A stretch of DNA of 64,000 bases from Anaerolineales bacterium (lineage in GTDB: Bacteria > Chloroflexota > Anaerolineae > Anaerolineales > E44-bin32): contig JARRPX010000017.1 in assembly GCA_037382465.1 (NCBI GenBank), forward strand, positions 22,907 to 86,906, written 5' to 3'. Position 1 is the stretch's first letter. Every line of letters begins with the position of its first letter. Under the pieces are notes generated by a model. It had not been told where the DNA came from, did no database searches, and saw only the letters and a list, made by a program, of their open reading frames with translations. Below, one piece after another: positions 16,305-26,240 of this stretch. The translations under genes were made by a program, and so were the position numbers.

Positions 16305-18095
16305 ATGAAGGACGACCCAAAGAACGCCCCTCAAAAAGAAAAACGCCGGCTGCGGGATATCCTTCGCGGCGTTACAAACCGGATCGCCGGTCGAAATGTC
16401 TCTCCGGCCATCCTCCTGTTCGTCATCAACCTGGTATTGATTTACCCGCTCATGTTAATAAGTTTGAAGGATCTCGGTCCTTTCGACGAGATGATCTACA
16501 TAGACCGAGGCAGACAACTCGTGGAAGGGAATCTACCCGAGTTCGCCGGAAATCCGTTTCTCGCCCTGCTGTACGCCGTCACCTATCTCCCCTTCCAGGC
16601 TTCCCCGTTTTGGATCGTTCACAGCGCCTGCGCAGCGCGTTTGATCCTGTTTTCATTGACCTGGCTCGCCGGCTATCTCGTCGCACGGCAATACGGCAAG
16701 TTTGCCTCTCCTCTCATAGCGGCAGGATTGCTCGTCGTCTCCCCGCTGCTGACGGATTTGTTCCTGAATCCAAGTGATGCATTGTTCGCCGGCTTGTCGG
16801 GCCTCACCTTCTGGCAGGTGTTGAAGTACTACAATACCCGAGAACGCCGGCATGTGTGGCAAGCATCTGCCCTGCTCGGACTGGCCGCGCTTTCGCGTAA
16901 CGACGGTCTCGTGCTCTTCGCCCTGTTCCTGCTGCTCACACTGCTGATCGCCCTCAACAACGAACGCTCGATAAAATCATCCCTTCGGGCGATCGTGGCG
17001 GGCGTTTTACCTTTCTCGCTTCTCGTCGCAGGCTACGTGCTGTTTTACGGCAGCGTCACGGGAAACTTCAGCCTGGGAACGGCAAAAAGGACCTACATGG
17101 CGTTCGAGCAGGGACAACCGCTGCAAACACAGCCGGAAGCCGGAAACCTGACCATCGAGGCCCAGCTCCAGGCGCGCCAGATCTTTGGTTCTCCTGAAGA
17201 GAACGGCTACTCCATCTTCCGGGCCATTCGACGCAATCCCTCGGCCTACTTCGATCGTCTGAAAGGGATCGTCACCTCGCTGCCGTCCACCCTGCTGCAC
17301 GCCTATGACATCCGCCTCGGGGCACTCCTGTTTCTGTTTGCCCTGGTCGGCGTCGTCGAGCTGCTCAGGAAGAAGGCATACTTACTCACGGCCATCACGC
17401 TCCTTTGGCCTGCCCATCTGGCCGTGTACTTCCTCACGTTTTTCCGGGGCGGCTATTTGCTGCTGCCGTTCTTTATTACGATCGCGCTGGCTGCCATTGG
17501 CCTGCGCCGCACGGTCGCAAGCTTTGACAGCCGCCGTTACAAGATGCTGATTTCGTTTGCGCTCGTGGTGTTGTGCGTATACGGCCTGGCAGACAATAAA
17601 CTCGCCATCTTCCTCGCCGCATCCGTCTTTCTGTTCGGAATATGGGCGGTATGGATCGTCCTATCCAGCCGGAGCGAAATCGTGAACCGGCAGCTTTTCG
17701 GGCTACTGGTCTTGATGTGCCTGGGATTGATCTTGAGAGGCGCCTATCCCTCCCCGGGATTCCGCTCGCTGGGCTCATCTTCGGACGAACAAGCGGTTCT
17801 ATTCATGATCGACAATCTCGAACCCGGATCGCGCGTCGTATCCTTCGCACCGGGACACGTATTGGCCGCGCGCATGACCTACGTTCGTTTTCCCGAGGAG
17901 TTACGCAGCTACGATACGGGCGAAGAACTCTACCAGTGGCTCATCGAGAACGACATCGACGCCATCCATTCCATTAATCTACTGCGGAATCAGGAAGCGC
18001 ACATTTGGGGGTTGGTCGAGGAACAGATCGGGGTACACCTCGAGCGCGCCTTCAGGCAAGACCCCGGGGACATTCAGATCATCCTGGTGCATTAA
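16305..18095 (+). CDS. GT-C-like polytopic membrane protein
   Basis: A large integral membrane protein (596 residues) with roughly ten to twelve hydrophobic spans and a soluble C-terminal tail of about 90 residues. Near the end of the first loop it has DLGPFDEMIYIDRGRQLVEGN, where an acidic pair following span 1 is typical of GT-C enzymes that use polyprenyl-phosphate sugars (PMT/ArnT type). A glycosyltransferase role is therefore plausible but not proven. The ATG at 16305 has AAGGA seven bases upstream; a GTG at 16281 in frame lacks a ribosome site. Its neighbours do not reveal a pathway. Confidence 0.7.
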   Translation: MKDDPKNAPQKEKRRLRDILRGVTNRIAGRNVSPAILLFVINLVLIYPLMLISLKDLGPFDEMIYIDRGRQLVEGNLPEFAGNPFLALLYAVTYLPFQASPFWIVHSACAARLILFSLTWLAGYLVARQYGKFASPLIAAGLLVVSPLLTDLFLNPSDALFAGLSGLTFWQVLKYYNTRERRHVWQASALLGLAALSRNDGLVLFALFLLLTLLIALNNERSIKSSLRAIVAGVLPFSLLVAGYVLFYGSVTGNFSLGTAKRTYMAFEQGQPLQTQPEAGNLTIEAQLQARQIFGSPEENGYSIFRAIRRNPSAYFDRLKGIVTSLPSTLLHAYDIRLGALLFLFALVGVVELLRKKAYLLTAITLLWPAHLAVYFLTFFRGGYLLLPFFITIALAAIGLRRTVASFDSRRYKMLISFALVVLCVYGLADNKLAIFLAASVFLFGIWAVWIVLSSRSEIVNRQLFGLLVLMCLGLILRGAYPSPGFRSLGSSSDEQAVLFMIDNLEPGSRVVSFAPGHVLAARMTYVRFPEELRSYDTGEELYQWLIENDIDAIHSINLLRNQEAHIWGLVEEQIGVHLERAFRQDPGDIQIILVH

Positions 18096-18102
18096 CCCTG
18101 GC

Positions 18103-18131
18103 AAAAAAAGAAAACGAGGCGGGGCCGCCTC
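18103..18131 (-). terminator. Terminator of the hyp operon
   Basis: On the minus strand GAGGCG pairs with CGCCTC (18116-18131) and is followed by GTTTTCTTTTTTT. The hairpin overlaps the hypE stop codon. The plus-strand gene also ends here. Confidence 0.85.
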
Positions 18132-19203
18132 AGCAGATGCGGGGCAGCATCTCTCCGGCCAGCACGTCGATCACACGCGTGCCACCGATGGCCGTTTTCA
18201 TCAACACCCGCCCGGCTGGAGCGTCTGCCACGACGCCGATCCTGCAGGCATCCTCACCATATTTCGTCTTACGCATCGCCGCCAGGACGACTTGCGCATC
18301 TTCAGCGGGAACGCAGGCGAGCAATTTGCCTTCGTTGGCAATATAGAGTGGATCGAATCCCAGCATCTCACACGCCGCTGTAACCGCAGGGCGTACCGGA
18401 ATGGTCGTTTCCTCCAGGATGATCGCCACACCACTCTGCCGTGCGATTTCGTTGAGCGTCGTCGCCACACCGCCTCGAGTCGGATCACGCAACACGTGAA
18501 TGGACGGACTTACAGTAAACATCGCTTCGACCATGCCGTTGAGCGGGGCGACGTCCGATTCGACCTCCGCCTGAAAAGCCAGTTCGCCTCGCGCGGCGAG
18601 TACGGCGATGCCATGATCTCCGATCGTTCCCGAAAGCAGGACCGCATCGCCGGGTCGGGCGTTTGCCCCACTCACATTCCGGTGGGCGGGAATCCACCCG
18701 ACTCCGCTGGTCGTGATGAAGAGACCGTCCGCCTTGCCGCGTTCGGCAACCTTTGTGTCGCCGCCGACGACGATCAATTCGCACTCCGCTGCGGCCTCCT
18801 TCATCGATTGGGTGACGCGTTCGAGTAGGAAGCGCGGCAGCCCTTCCTCGATGATAAAACTGGCCGTCATCCAGAGCGGCTGCGCACCGACCATGGCCAA
18901 ATCGTTCGCCGTTCCACAAATCGCCAACCTGCCGATGTCCCCGCCGGGGAAAAAGAGCGGAGAGACGATGTGCGCGTCCGTCGATACGGCGAACCGTCCT
19001 CCTGCCGGCGATTCCACCACAGCGGAATCGTCGCCGCGCAGCAGAGCCGGGTTTTCGAAGGACGGATAGAACGTCTGCTCGATCAGACGCTGGGTCATTC
19101 GTCCCCCGCTTCCGTGTCCCATGACGATCGTCTCTTCGTGCGAAAGCGGCAGTGGGCAAACCAGCCCGTGAATCACGACTTCGTCTTTGCGATCATCCGT
19201 CAT
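18130..19203 (-). CDS. hypE: Hydrogenase maturation factor HypE
   Basis: HypE receives carbamoyl from HypF on its C-terminal cysteine and dehydrates it to the cyanide ligand of the NiFe site. The 357-residue protein ends in the diagnostic MLPRIC. Other blocks are [58 protein letters not shown] and [16 protein letters not shown]. It belongs to the same PurM/SelD superfamily as selenophosphate synthetase, but the terminal PRIC and the hyp context identify HypE. Its start overlaps the hypD stop by four bases (ATGA). Confidence 0.96.
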   Translation of the reverse strand: MTDDRKDEVVIHGLVCPLPLSHEETIVMGHGSGGRMTQRLIEQTFYPSFENPALLRGDDSAVVESPAGGRFAVSTDAHIVSPLFFPGGDIGRLAICGTANDLAMVGAQPLWMTASFIIEEGLPRFLLERVTQSMKEAAAECELIVVGGDTKVAERGKADGLFITTSGVGWIPAHRNVSGANARPGDAVLLSGTIGDHGIAVLAARGELAFQAEVESDVAPLNGMVEAMFTVSPSIHVLRDPTRGGVATTLNEIARQSGVAIILEETTIPVRPAVTAACEMLGFDPLYIANEGKLLACVPAEDAQVVLAAMRKTKYGEDACRIGVVADAPAGRVLMKTAIGGTRVIDVLAGEMLPRIC

Positions 19204-20306
19204 CTTGCTTCAGCCTCGATCTCTATGCGACCGTATCGATAGTAGGCCGCGCAGGCGCCTTCGGAAGAGACCATCGTCGCGCCCAACGGCGACTCGGGCG
19301 TACATTGATTGCCAAAAGCCGTGCAGTCGAACGGTTTTTTCAAGCCCTGCAGAATCTCGCCCGCGATGCACAACGGCGACTCCCTGGGCTGGATCGCCTG
19401 CACGTCGAAGCGCGTTTCGGCGTCGAAAGCGGAGAATTCAGGCCGCAGGCGCCATCCGCTTTGCGGGATCATGCCGATTCCGCGCCACTTGCGATCGCAG
19501 GATTCGAAGACGCGTTGGATCAACTCCTGAGCCGGCCGATTGCCTTCCAACGTCACGGCTCGCTTGTAAGCATTCTCAGCCACGGCTTGATCGTTCTCCA
19601 GCAAACGCACGACGTGCAGTATTCCCCGGGCGATATCCACCGGTTCGAATCCGGTCACCACGATCGGAACGCCGTACTGCTCGGCGATGGGGCCGTATTC
19701 CCAATATCCCATCACCGCGCACACGTGGCCCGCCGCCAGGAAACCCTGCACGCGATTGCGCGGCGAACCCAGAATGGCGTGCATGGCCGGAGGCACCCGC
19801 ACGTGCGAAACCAGCATGCTGAAATTCTCGAGCCCCAGCGCCTTGGCCTGAACGACCGCCATCGCATTGGGCGGCGCTGTGGTCTCGAAACCGATGGCGA
19901 AAAAGACCACTTCCCGATCCGGATTCTCCTGGGCGATCCTCACGGCGTCCAGGGGGGAATACACCACGCGCACGTCGCCCCCGGAAGCCCGCACGGAGAA
20001 CAAATCCCGTCCAGATCCCGGAACGCGCAGCATATCGCCGTAGGATGTCAGGATGACGTTGGGCATGGAAGCGATGGCCAGAGCTTTGTCGATGAGTTCC
20101 AAAGAAGTGACACAAACCGGACAGCCCGGTCCGTGAACCAATTCGATCTCTTCGGGCAGCAATTGATCGAGACCGTGGCGTACGATGGCGTGCGTCTGGC
20201 CGCCGCAGATTTCCATGATCACCCATGGCTGCGTGATCGTCTCGCGAATCTGCGTCAAAATGCCCCGTACCAGGTCGGCGCCGCGATACTCCGTGACGTA
20301 CTTCAT
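19200..20306 (-). CDS. hypD: Hydrogenase maturation factor HypD
   Basis: HypD, a [4Fe-4S] protein, works with HypC to assemble Fe(CN)2CO. The 368-residue sequence carries the catalytic [32 protein letters not shown] and, near the C-terminus, the cluster ligands in [27 protein letters not shown] and [13 protein letters not shown]. All conserved cysteines are present. It overlaps hypC and hypE by four bases each, which points to translational coupling. Confidence 0.96.
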   Translation of the reverse strand: MKYVTEYRGADLVRGILTQIRETITQPWVIMEICGGQTHAIVRHGLDQLLPEEIELVHGPGCPVCVTSLELIDKALAIASMPNVILTSYGDMLRVPGSGRDLFSVRASGGDVRVVYSPLDAVRIAQENPDREVVFFAIGFETTAPPNAMAVVQAKALGLENFSMLVSHVRVPPAMHAILGSPRNRVQGFLAAGHVCAVMGYWEYGPIAEQYGVPIVVTGFEPVDIARGILHVVRLLENDQAVAENAYKRAVTLEGNRPAQELIQRVFESCDRKWRGIGMIPQSGWRLRPEFSAFDAETRFDVQAIQPRESPLCIAGEILQGLKKPFDCTAFGNQCTPESPLGATMVSSEGACAAYYRYGRIEIEAEAR

Positions 20307-20563
20307 GTGGCTTGCGCCTCCGGTCCCACCTCGTCTTCAACGTCGACAATTTCGCGCAGCATCTCGAGCGTTTCCTGCGCCTCCTCTTCGCTCAACATGC
20401 TGATGGCGAAGCCGACGTGAACGACGACGTAATCTCCAACCTCCGCTTCCGGCACGTATTCCAAACAGGCTTCACGGACGACTCCCCCGAAGTCCACCTT
20501 GCCCATTTTCAGACCTTCCATTTCGAATATCTCGGTGATTATACCTGGCACACCCAGACACAT
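20303..20563 (-). CDS. hypC: Hydrogenase maturation chaperone HypC
   Basis: HypC is the small chaperone that carries the Fe(CN)2CO unit to the hydrogenase large subunit (86 residues). It begins MCLGVPG, whose Cys2 is the functional ligand, and contains [13 protein letters not shown] with the conserved His. The start is fixed by the MCLG motif and by AGGAGG seven bases upstream; the reading frame stays open further upstream without meaning. The C-terminal 20 residues are acidic. Confidence 0.95.
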   Translation of the reverse strand: MCLGVPGIITEIFEMEGLKMGKVDFGGVVREACLEYVPEAEVGDYVVVHVGFAISMLSEEEAQETLEMLREIVDVEDEVGPEAQAT

Positions 20564-20594
20564 ACCCAAATCCTCCTTCGCAGACTCGCTGCGA

Positions 20595-22928
20595 TCACCT
20601 ACTCTCCACGGCGAACGACGCAAACTCCGTCGAATCTGTGGGCTTCTGCTGCAAGCGATGAGCTGCAATCGCCGCCTGGCCCAGGGCGATGCCGCCATCG
20701 TTCGTCGGGACTCGCCGGTGGAGATAGACCTGCAGACCGCTTTGATCCAGCAGTCGCATTGTATGAGACAGCAGCACCTGATTCTGCCACACCCCACCGC
20801 TCAACACGACGTCACCGATGCCCTCCTTCTTCTGCAGCAGACGGCACACATTATCGACCATCCGGGCCACAGCGAGATGGAAACGAGCGGCGATGCGTCC
20901 CTTGGACACGCCTGCGCGGGCATCGGCGACAATGGCCTGAATCACGGGAAGCGGATCGATTTCCGTCTCGCGCAGTTCGAACGTGTATGCGCTCTCTTCG
21001 TCCGGGATCACTGTGGCTTCTAGTTCGATCGCCGCCTGGGCTTCGTAATTGATTCGCTGACGCACATCGGCGAGCGAAGAAACCGCATCAAAAAGGCGGC
21101 CCATACTGGATGTCAGCGGCGTATTCAATTCAATGTTCAACATCCGGCGCAGCGCCTGGCGTTCTTCGCCGGAAGAGGCACGCACGGGCGCGAGCTCATC
21201 TTCCCATTCCAATCCTGCCCGCCGCAGCCAGGCCAAGGCCAGGCGCCACGGTTCACGCACGGCTGCGTCTCCTCCCGGCATGGGAACGTACGTCAGGTGG
21301 TAAGGACGCCGGAAATTTGCATAGTCGGCCAACAGGAACTCACCGCCCCAGATGGCGCCGTCCTCACCGTATCCCGTGCCGTCGAAGGCCACGCCGATCA
21401 CCGGACGATCTTCAGGCAGCCCATGCTCGGTCATACAAGCGGCGATGTGCGCATGATGATGCTGCACGCCAACGGCGGGCAATTGCTCCTGCTCCGCGCG
21501 TACAAAGGCGTAGCGCGTGGCCAGATAATCGGGATGCAGATCGTACGCCAGAACGGCAGGCCGGACCCGGAACAAGCGCTCGAAGTGGCGCACACCTTGC
21601 TCGAAAGCCTGCAGCGTCTCGAAATTCTCCATGTCCCCAATGTGATGGCTGAGAAAAGCGTAGCGCTCGCGAGTAAGGCAGAAGGTGTTCTTCAGTTCGC
21701 CGCCTGTGGCCAGAATCGACGGCGAATCCCATCCCAGGCGGATGTGATACGGCGCATAACCGCGTGCACGCCGCAGCGGATAGACGTCCTTTTCGGAAAT
21801 ACGCACCACGGAGTCGTCGCAGCGGGTTTGAATTCCGCGATTGTGCATCAAGAAGACATCCGCAAGCGGTGCAAGACTCTCGCGAGATTCTTCGTTCTGT
21901 GTAACGATCGGCTCTTCACTCATATTGCCGCTGGTCATCACCAACGCCGCAGGAAAATCCTGCGCCGGTTCGAGCAGCAGCACGTGCAAGGGCGTGTAGG
22001 GCAGCATCACGCCGAGGGTATGCTGCTTGGGCGCGACCGACTCGGCGATATTGGATTCCGGCCGACGTTCGAGTATCACGATCGGGCGTTCGCGAGCCGA
22101 CAACAACGCCCGCTCATCCTCGTCCACAATACAATAAGCTTCTACCGCCGTAAGATCAGGCATCATCAAGGCAAACGGTTTCTCGACGCGCAGTTTTCGC
22201 TCCCGCAAGGTTTCGACGGCTTCAGGATTCGTCGCATCACAAGCCAGATGAAAACCGCCGAGTCCCTTGATGGCGACGATTTTTCCTTCCACCAAGCTCT
22301 TGCGGGCGTACGCCAGTGCGTCCTCCCGCTCTGCCACGATCGCGCCCTGGACTTCGCACCAGATATGTGGTCCACAAACCGGGCAGGCGATGGGTTGGGC
22401 GTGGAAACGGCGGTCTTCGGGATCGTGGTATTCGGCGGCGCAATCCGCACACATCTCGAAAGCCGCCATCGTCGTGTTGGGTCGATCGTACGGGATGCCG
22501 GTGATGATCGTGAAACGCGGCCCGCAGTTCGTGCAGTTGATGAACGGATATCGATAGCGGCGGTCCTGGGGATCGTTCAGTTCGCGGAGACAATCCGCGC
22601 ACACGCTCACGTCCGGGGAAATGGGTTGAAAAGCGCCCTCGATTTCTTCCGAATGCACGATCTCGAAAATAGAAAACCCGTTTGCCCCCGTGACTTCGGA
22701 CTGAATGCCGTCGATGCGCGCCAGAGCCGGCGCGTCATTCTCCAACGCAGCCAGGAACGCCGAGATCGCCTCCTGCGTGCCATCGACCAGGATGTCCACG
22801 CCGGCGGACGTGTTGCGAACCCAGCCCGTCAACTGCAAGCGCTGCGCCAGTCCATGCACGAAGGGACGGAAACCGACCCCCTGCACGACTCCGTCGACGT
22901 GAATGCGTGCGCCTCGAATCTCACTCAT
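20595..22928 (-). CDS. hypF: Carbamoyltransferase HypF
   Basis: HypF makes a carbamoyl group from carbamoyl phosphate and ATP and transfers it to HypE. The 777 residues show the full domain order: acylphosphatase-like (VDGVVQGVGFRPFVHGLA, residues 12-29), zinc fingers (CADCLREL, NCTNCGPR, CADCAAEY, CPVCGPH), a YrdC-like domain (KGLGGFHLACDATN), and the Kae1-like carbamoyltransferase domain with HHHAHIAACMTEH and VLSGGVWQN. It starts 42 bp after the hypB remnant and ends 31 bp before hypC. Confidence 0.96.
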   Translation of the reverse strand: MSEIRGARIHVDGVVQGVGFRPFVHGLAQRLQLTGWVRNTSAGVDILVDGTQEAISAFLAALENDAPALARIDGIQSEVTGANGFSIFEIVHSEEIEGAFQPISPDVSVCADCLRELNDPQDRRYRYPFINCTNCGPRFTIITGIPYDRPNTTMAAFEMCADCAAEYHDPEDRRFHAQPIACPVCGPHIWCEVQGAIVAEREDALAYARKSLVEGKIVAIKGLGGFHLACDATNPEAVETLRERKLRVEKPFALMMPDLTAVEAYCIVDEDERALLSARERPIVILERRPESNIAESVAPKQHTLGVMLPYTPLHVLLLEPAQDFPAALVMTSGNMSEEPIVTQNEESRESLAPLADVFLMHNRGIQTRCDDSVVRISEKDVYPLRRARGYAPYHIRLGWDSPSILATGGELKNTFCLTRERYAFLSHHIGDMENFETLQAFEQGVRHFERLFRVRPAVLAYDLHPDYLATRYAFVRAEQEQLPAVGVQHHHAHIAACMTEHGLPEDRPVIGVAFDGTGYGEDGAIWGGEFLLADYANFRRPYHLTYVPMPGGDAAVREPWRLALAWLRRAGLEWEDELAPVRASSGEERQALRRMLNIELNTPLTSSMGRLFDAVSSLADVRQRINYEAQAAIELEATVIPDEESAYTFELRETEIDPLPVIQAIVADARAGVSKGRIAARFHLAVARMVDNVCRLLQKKEGIGDVVLSGGVWQNQVLLSHTMRLLDQSGLQVYLHRRVPTNDGGIALGQAAIAAHRLQQKPTDSTEFASFAVESR

Positions 22929-22970
22929 CGGAGACAGCCTCTCGCCGAGAACGACTCCCGAGTGGTTTCC

Positions 22971-23581
22971 TCAGGAAGCCTTTGATTCATGCTCCGAATC
23001 CTCCTGGGGCGCGGCCGCATCCGTTGATGCGGCTCCCCGACGGTGTGATTCCGTCATTTCCGTTACCCAATCCATCCATTCGGCCAAACCTTCTTCCGTG
23101 CGGCAGGACAGTGGAAAGGTCACCAAATCCGGGAAGGTTTATCGTCACCTTCCGGGACGGAAGCGATCAAAACGCTCTTATGCACACCGAGTTGAAAGCT
23201 CGCCGGACAAATCAGATTGCCGACGTTCTCTACGATCAACAGATCGATCTGCTTCAAATCTATCTCGTTCAATGCACCCTGCAGCATCACCGCATCGAGA
23301 TGGCATTCCCCGCCGGTGTTGATCTGCACGGCCAATGCACCCGCGGCGCTGGCTCGATCTGCGTCGATCGACGTTGCGATGTCCCCGTCGATCACGCCCA
23401 ATCGCATCTGTTCGGTGAGGCCGCGGATGGTGTGTTCGATGAGCGACGTCTTGCCGGCTCCGGGTGACGCCATCAAGTTCAGGGAAAAAACGCCATGCGC
23501 GTCGAGCCGGGCGCGATTTTCCTGCGCCAACCGATCGTTGGCGCTCAAGATTTTCTCTGCAACAGGGATTCGTTCACTCAT
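22971..23581 (-). pseudogene. hypB: hypB with internal deletion and frameshift
   Basis: HypB is the GTPase that supports nickel delivery to hydrogenase. The N-terminal frame (from 23581) is normal through Walker A ASPGAGKTSLIEHT, GDIATSIDA, the metal-site INTGGECHLDA, ENVGNLICPASF and VPEGDDKP. It then leaves the family and stops at 23120-23122. From about 23127 the next frame reads PDLVTFPLSCRTEEGLAEW, which is the C-terminal end of HypB, and runs to TGA at 22971. The roughly 45 residues normally between these parts, including the NKxD guanine-specificity motif, are missing. As written the gene cannot make a normal GTPase. Either it is a recent pseudogene or the assembly lost about 130 bases. 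It overlaps hypA by ATGA. The acidic tail after the WMDWV segment is not a family feature. Confidence 0.85.
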
Positions 23582-23964
23582 GCTTCTGCTCCCGCAGGGT
23601 CGATCTCTTCGGAGACCACGCTACTGTCGACGTCGATCGCTTCGACGAAAAATTCATCGCCCGCCACGACGCGCACCACTTCGCTTCCGCAAGCCGGACA
23701 ACCCATGTTGTCTTCCGAAGGTGGGTAGCGCTGATGGCATTCCAGGCACTCGATCTCGGCAGGTATGCGGCGAAATTGCAGGCGAGCACCTTCGGCGATC
23801 GTCCCTTCGGCCACCAGTCCCCAATAGAATTGTACCGACTCATCGACGACCGTAGAGAGTTGACCGATGACCAGGTAGATATTGCGAATGCGCCGTGCAT
23901 CTGCAGCTTGGGCGTGGCGCAGCGCAATTTCAAGGATGCTTTCTGTGATCGGCAGTTCGTGCAT
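23578..23964 (-). CDS. hypA: Hydrogenase nickel metallochaperone HypA
   Basis: HypA binds nickel through its N-terminal MHE and passes it to the hydrogenase. The protein has a rubredoxin-like zinc site with CLECHQRY and GCPACGSE, and the helix AQAADARRIRNIYLVIG. I placed the start at the ATG giving MHELPITES, because nickel binding needs His at position 2; a GTG three codons upstream is in frame but would bury it. The C-terminus carries about 25 extra acidic residues. First gene of the hyp operon. Confidence 0.94.
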   Translation of the reverse strand: MHELPITESILEIALRHAQAADARRIRNIYLVIGQLSTVVDESVQFYWGLVAEGTIAEGARLQFRRIPAEIECLECHQRYPPSEDNMGCPACGSEVVRVVAGDEFFVEAIDVDSSVVSEEIDPAGAEA

Positions 23965-23985
23965 GACATTCACCCGCTATCATGG

Positions 23986-24013
23986 AGGATACCGCCCCGA
24001 CCCTCGCTGTCAA
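23986..24013 (-). promoter_or_regulatory. Sigma70-type promoter of the hyp operon
   Basis: On the minus strand TTGACA (24008-24013) is separated by 16 bases from TATCCT (23986-23991), which lies about 22 bases ahead of the hypA ATG. The consensus -35 and the location support a short leader. The -10 has two mismatches. Confidence 0.5.
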
Positions 24014-24093
24014 TAGTGGTTTATGTAACCCTATAAGGATGTATTCAGTCCAATTAGTTTGAATTTCCACAACGAATACGGCAAACGGTTACG

Positions 24094-24127
24094 AAAAGAG
24101 AAAAGGGCCGTCCATTCTGGATAGCCC
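24094..24127 (-). terminator. Terminator after the cytochrome gene
   Basis: On the minus strand GGGCTATCC pairs with GGACGGCCC (one mismatch, one wobble) around a five-base loop, followed by TTTTCTCTTTT. It lies 38 bp after the cytochrome stop codon. Confidence 0.8.
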
Positions 24128-24164
24128 CTTTCGGAAACGAAGAACAGACACTGAACCGACAAAT

Positions 24165-25904
24165 TCATTGGGTTTCAGACGTTACACTGGCGACCACGAT
24201 CGGCATGTTGGGAACGGTGTTGTAATAACCGATAAAACGATCCACGAGTGGATCGGAGTGCCCGGCGAGATTGTTGGCCCAGCGGTAGCCGATCGATTGA
24301 TAGACAAGCTCAGCCGTTACTTTGAACGGACCCGGATGGTCGCCCAGGTTGATGATGTATTGAATTTCATCCCCACCGCCTTCGAAATCGTCGTCTTCCT
24401 TCGCTTCGCCGCGCACCGCGATATCTTGATAGGGCGCTTGCTTTTCGAACCCGGAAGGCAGCAGGCGATTGTCCTTGCGGTAGCTGGCCGCATTGAGCAG
24501 CACGGTGGTGACGTGCTTCTCGGTGTCCTGCATGATGGCCTCGTAGATCTGCACCTGTTCGGGTTGTACGATGGCATCGTAATGCTGTTCGAACGTCGTC
24601 GCGTCTGCGTCGTTGTCGTTGCCCACGATGGAGCCGTCCGGATTGACGGCGCCCGATTCGAAAACCACGTCGCCGTTGGCGTCGTGCACGACGAAGTGAA
24701 TCCAGGCACGCCGGGCCGGAAAACCGGTGGGGAATTTATGACCCGCCAGATTTTCGATCTGCAGATCGGCGGTGAGGTAAACGCCGGACAAGCGTAAGTC
24801 CTCGAAGTCGATCGTGGCCGTATCGTTTTGCAGTTGATCGAGGGTGCGGTCGATGGTCGCCTGGAACTGCTCGCTCGAGGCGGTCAGCGCCAATTCATCG
24901 GGGAACGTGTTGAACATCTCAAGCATGTACACATTTCCCCCCACAAATACGTGTGTCGAGAAAGGACTGCGCAGCACTTCACTGGTGCTGGCGATTTTCA
25001 CGCCGCCTTGCGCCTCGGGCATGTGACAATCCTGACAGGCGTTGGTGCGGCGATAATCGCTGTAAAACCATTCGTAGTACGGAACTTGCTCGGGAAACTC
25101 ACCGGCGAGCTGCCCGCTGGCATCCACGTACGTCGTATACAGCGTGTGGCACGTGGCGCAGAAAGTGGAATTCGAAAGATGCAATCCTTGCTCCGGCCGG
25201 TAGCCGACCGAATTTTGCATCAGATCCGCCTGAAAATCGTCGATGCTGAATATCCCGAAGATCAAACGATCGGGTGTTCGCAGTTCCGAGTCGATGAGAA
25301 AATCTCCGCTGTTGGTCGTGGCCGATCCAAGTCCATCCGCTCGAATTTGATGGCACAGCGAACACGAAACCCCATCCATGGCCAGGTTGTGGAGGGGATG
25401 CTCTTCGGAGAGAAAGCCTCGCCCTCCGACAGCGGTAACCTGCTCGCCTTCCGTCATTGCTGTGAATCGCGCCATGGGCATGTGGCATTTGGCGCACAGG
25501 TCCTGGGTCGAATCTTCGATCTCGGGATTTTCGAGAATCTCCCCTGCCAGCGAAGCCTGCCAGTACGGATCGCGCGCTGCGTTGGCCATCATCGTCGAAC
25601 GCCAGAAGCCAATCAGCGACACGTCCTCGCCGGTTTCATCCATCATTTTATCGTGGCAGACAGCGCAGGCGCCGGAGGCAGCGAAATAATCTCCGCGATC
25701 CTGGAGAAGGGGAAGTCCGGCATGCGCTCCTTCTTCCAGTTTCTCGGGAGTGGGCGTGACATACACCGTCGCCGTCGGAGGTGGAGTCCTGGTCGGCCGT
25801 TGAGGCTGTTCCGGTGTACTTGCCGTCTGGTCCGTTTCCGTTCCCGCGCCACACGCAGTCAACGCGAAAAGCAGCAACAGCGCATAGAATTTCGATCGTT
25901 TCAC
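24165..25904 (-). CDS. Pentaheme c-type cytochrome lipoprotein
   Basis: A secreted electron-carrier or multiheme enzyme of about 579 residues. The N-terminus is a lipoprotein signal ending LLFALTAC, followed by a Pro/Thr-rich linker. Five CxxCH heme sites are visible: CAVCH (about residue 80), CAKCH, CSLCH, CATCH and CQDCH. The C-terminal 250 residues are beta-rich, with NLAGHKFPTGFPARRAW at their start, and carry no heme motif. The GTG start has GGAGG five bases ahead; a TTG five codons upstream is also in frame. The NLAGHKFPTG block with preceding hemes recurs in bacterial multiheme proteins of unknown role. It is monocistronic. Extracellular electron transfer or reductase activity is possible; I cannot name a substrate. 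Confidence 0.82.
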   Translation of the reverse strand: MKRSKFYALLLLFALTACGAGTETDQTASTPEQPQRPTRTPPPTATVYVTPTPEKLEEGAHAGLPLLQDRGDYFAASGACAVCHDKMMDETGEDVSLIGFWRSTMMANAARDPYWQASLAGEILENPEIEDSTQDLCAKCHMPMARFTAMTEGEQVTAVGGRGFLSEEHPLHNLAMDGVSCSLCHQIRADGLGSATTNSGDFLIDSELRTPDRLIFGIFSIDDFQADLMQNSVGYRPEQGLHLSNSTFCATCHTLYTTYVDASGQLAGEFPEQVPYYEWFYSDYRRTNACQDCHMPEAQGGVKIASTSEVLRSPFSTHVFVGGNVYMLEMFNTFPDELALTASSEQFQATIDRTLDQLQNDTATIDFEDLRLSGVYLTADLQIENLAGHKFPTGFPARRAWIHFVVHDANGDVVFESGAVNPDGSIVGNDNDADATTFEQHYDAIVQPEQVQIYEAIMQDTEKHVTTVLLNAASYRKDNRLLPSGFEKQAPYQDIAVRGEAKEDDDFEGGGDEIQYIINLGDHPGPFKVTAELVYQSIGYRWANNLAGHSDPLVDRFIGYYNTVPNMPIVVASVTSETQ

Positions 25905-26240
25905 GTACACCTCCGCCAACCTCGCATTAAAGCGCTTTCCGTCCTTGCGCCAGCAGGCGCCGTATCTGAATCCATCCGTTGCGGCGACGCTGAATTATAA
26001 CATCGCGAAGAACCGCCAGAGAAATCACCTCGAACGCGAAGCGCACGGCCGCAGCAGGCTGGGTGCGATCAGAAAGCGCCTGCGGGCTTCCCCCGCCGCA
26101 GCCGAACCATCATCATCTGCCCTTAATATTGGGGCGGTAAATTCATATCAGATCGAACGCAGATCCTGCCAATCCGTCAATATCGGGTTTCTTTGGATGA
26201 GCCAAGCCCAATCGTCTCTCAATACTGTGAGGTATTCGAC
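25905..26240. other. Intergenic region between divergent cytochrome gene and msrB
   Basis: No gene seen. It must contain promoters for both neighbours. A frame open from 26193 into msrB only adds residues unlike MsrB. No strong promoter or repeat stands out. Confidence 0.5.

Noticed and set aside
18130..19203. HypE as SelD (selenophosphate synthetase)
   Set aside because: The protein ends in PRIC and lies in a hyp operon; it lacks the SelD N-terminal Cys/Sec-containing glycine-rich loop.
23120..23122. The TGA in hypB as a second selenocysteine codon
   Set aside because: The frame after this TGA has no HypB homology; the C-terminal homology is in a different frame, so it is a frameshift, not recoding.
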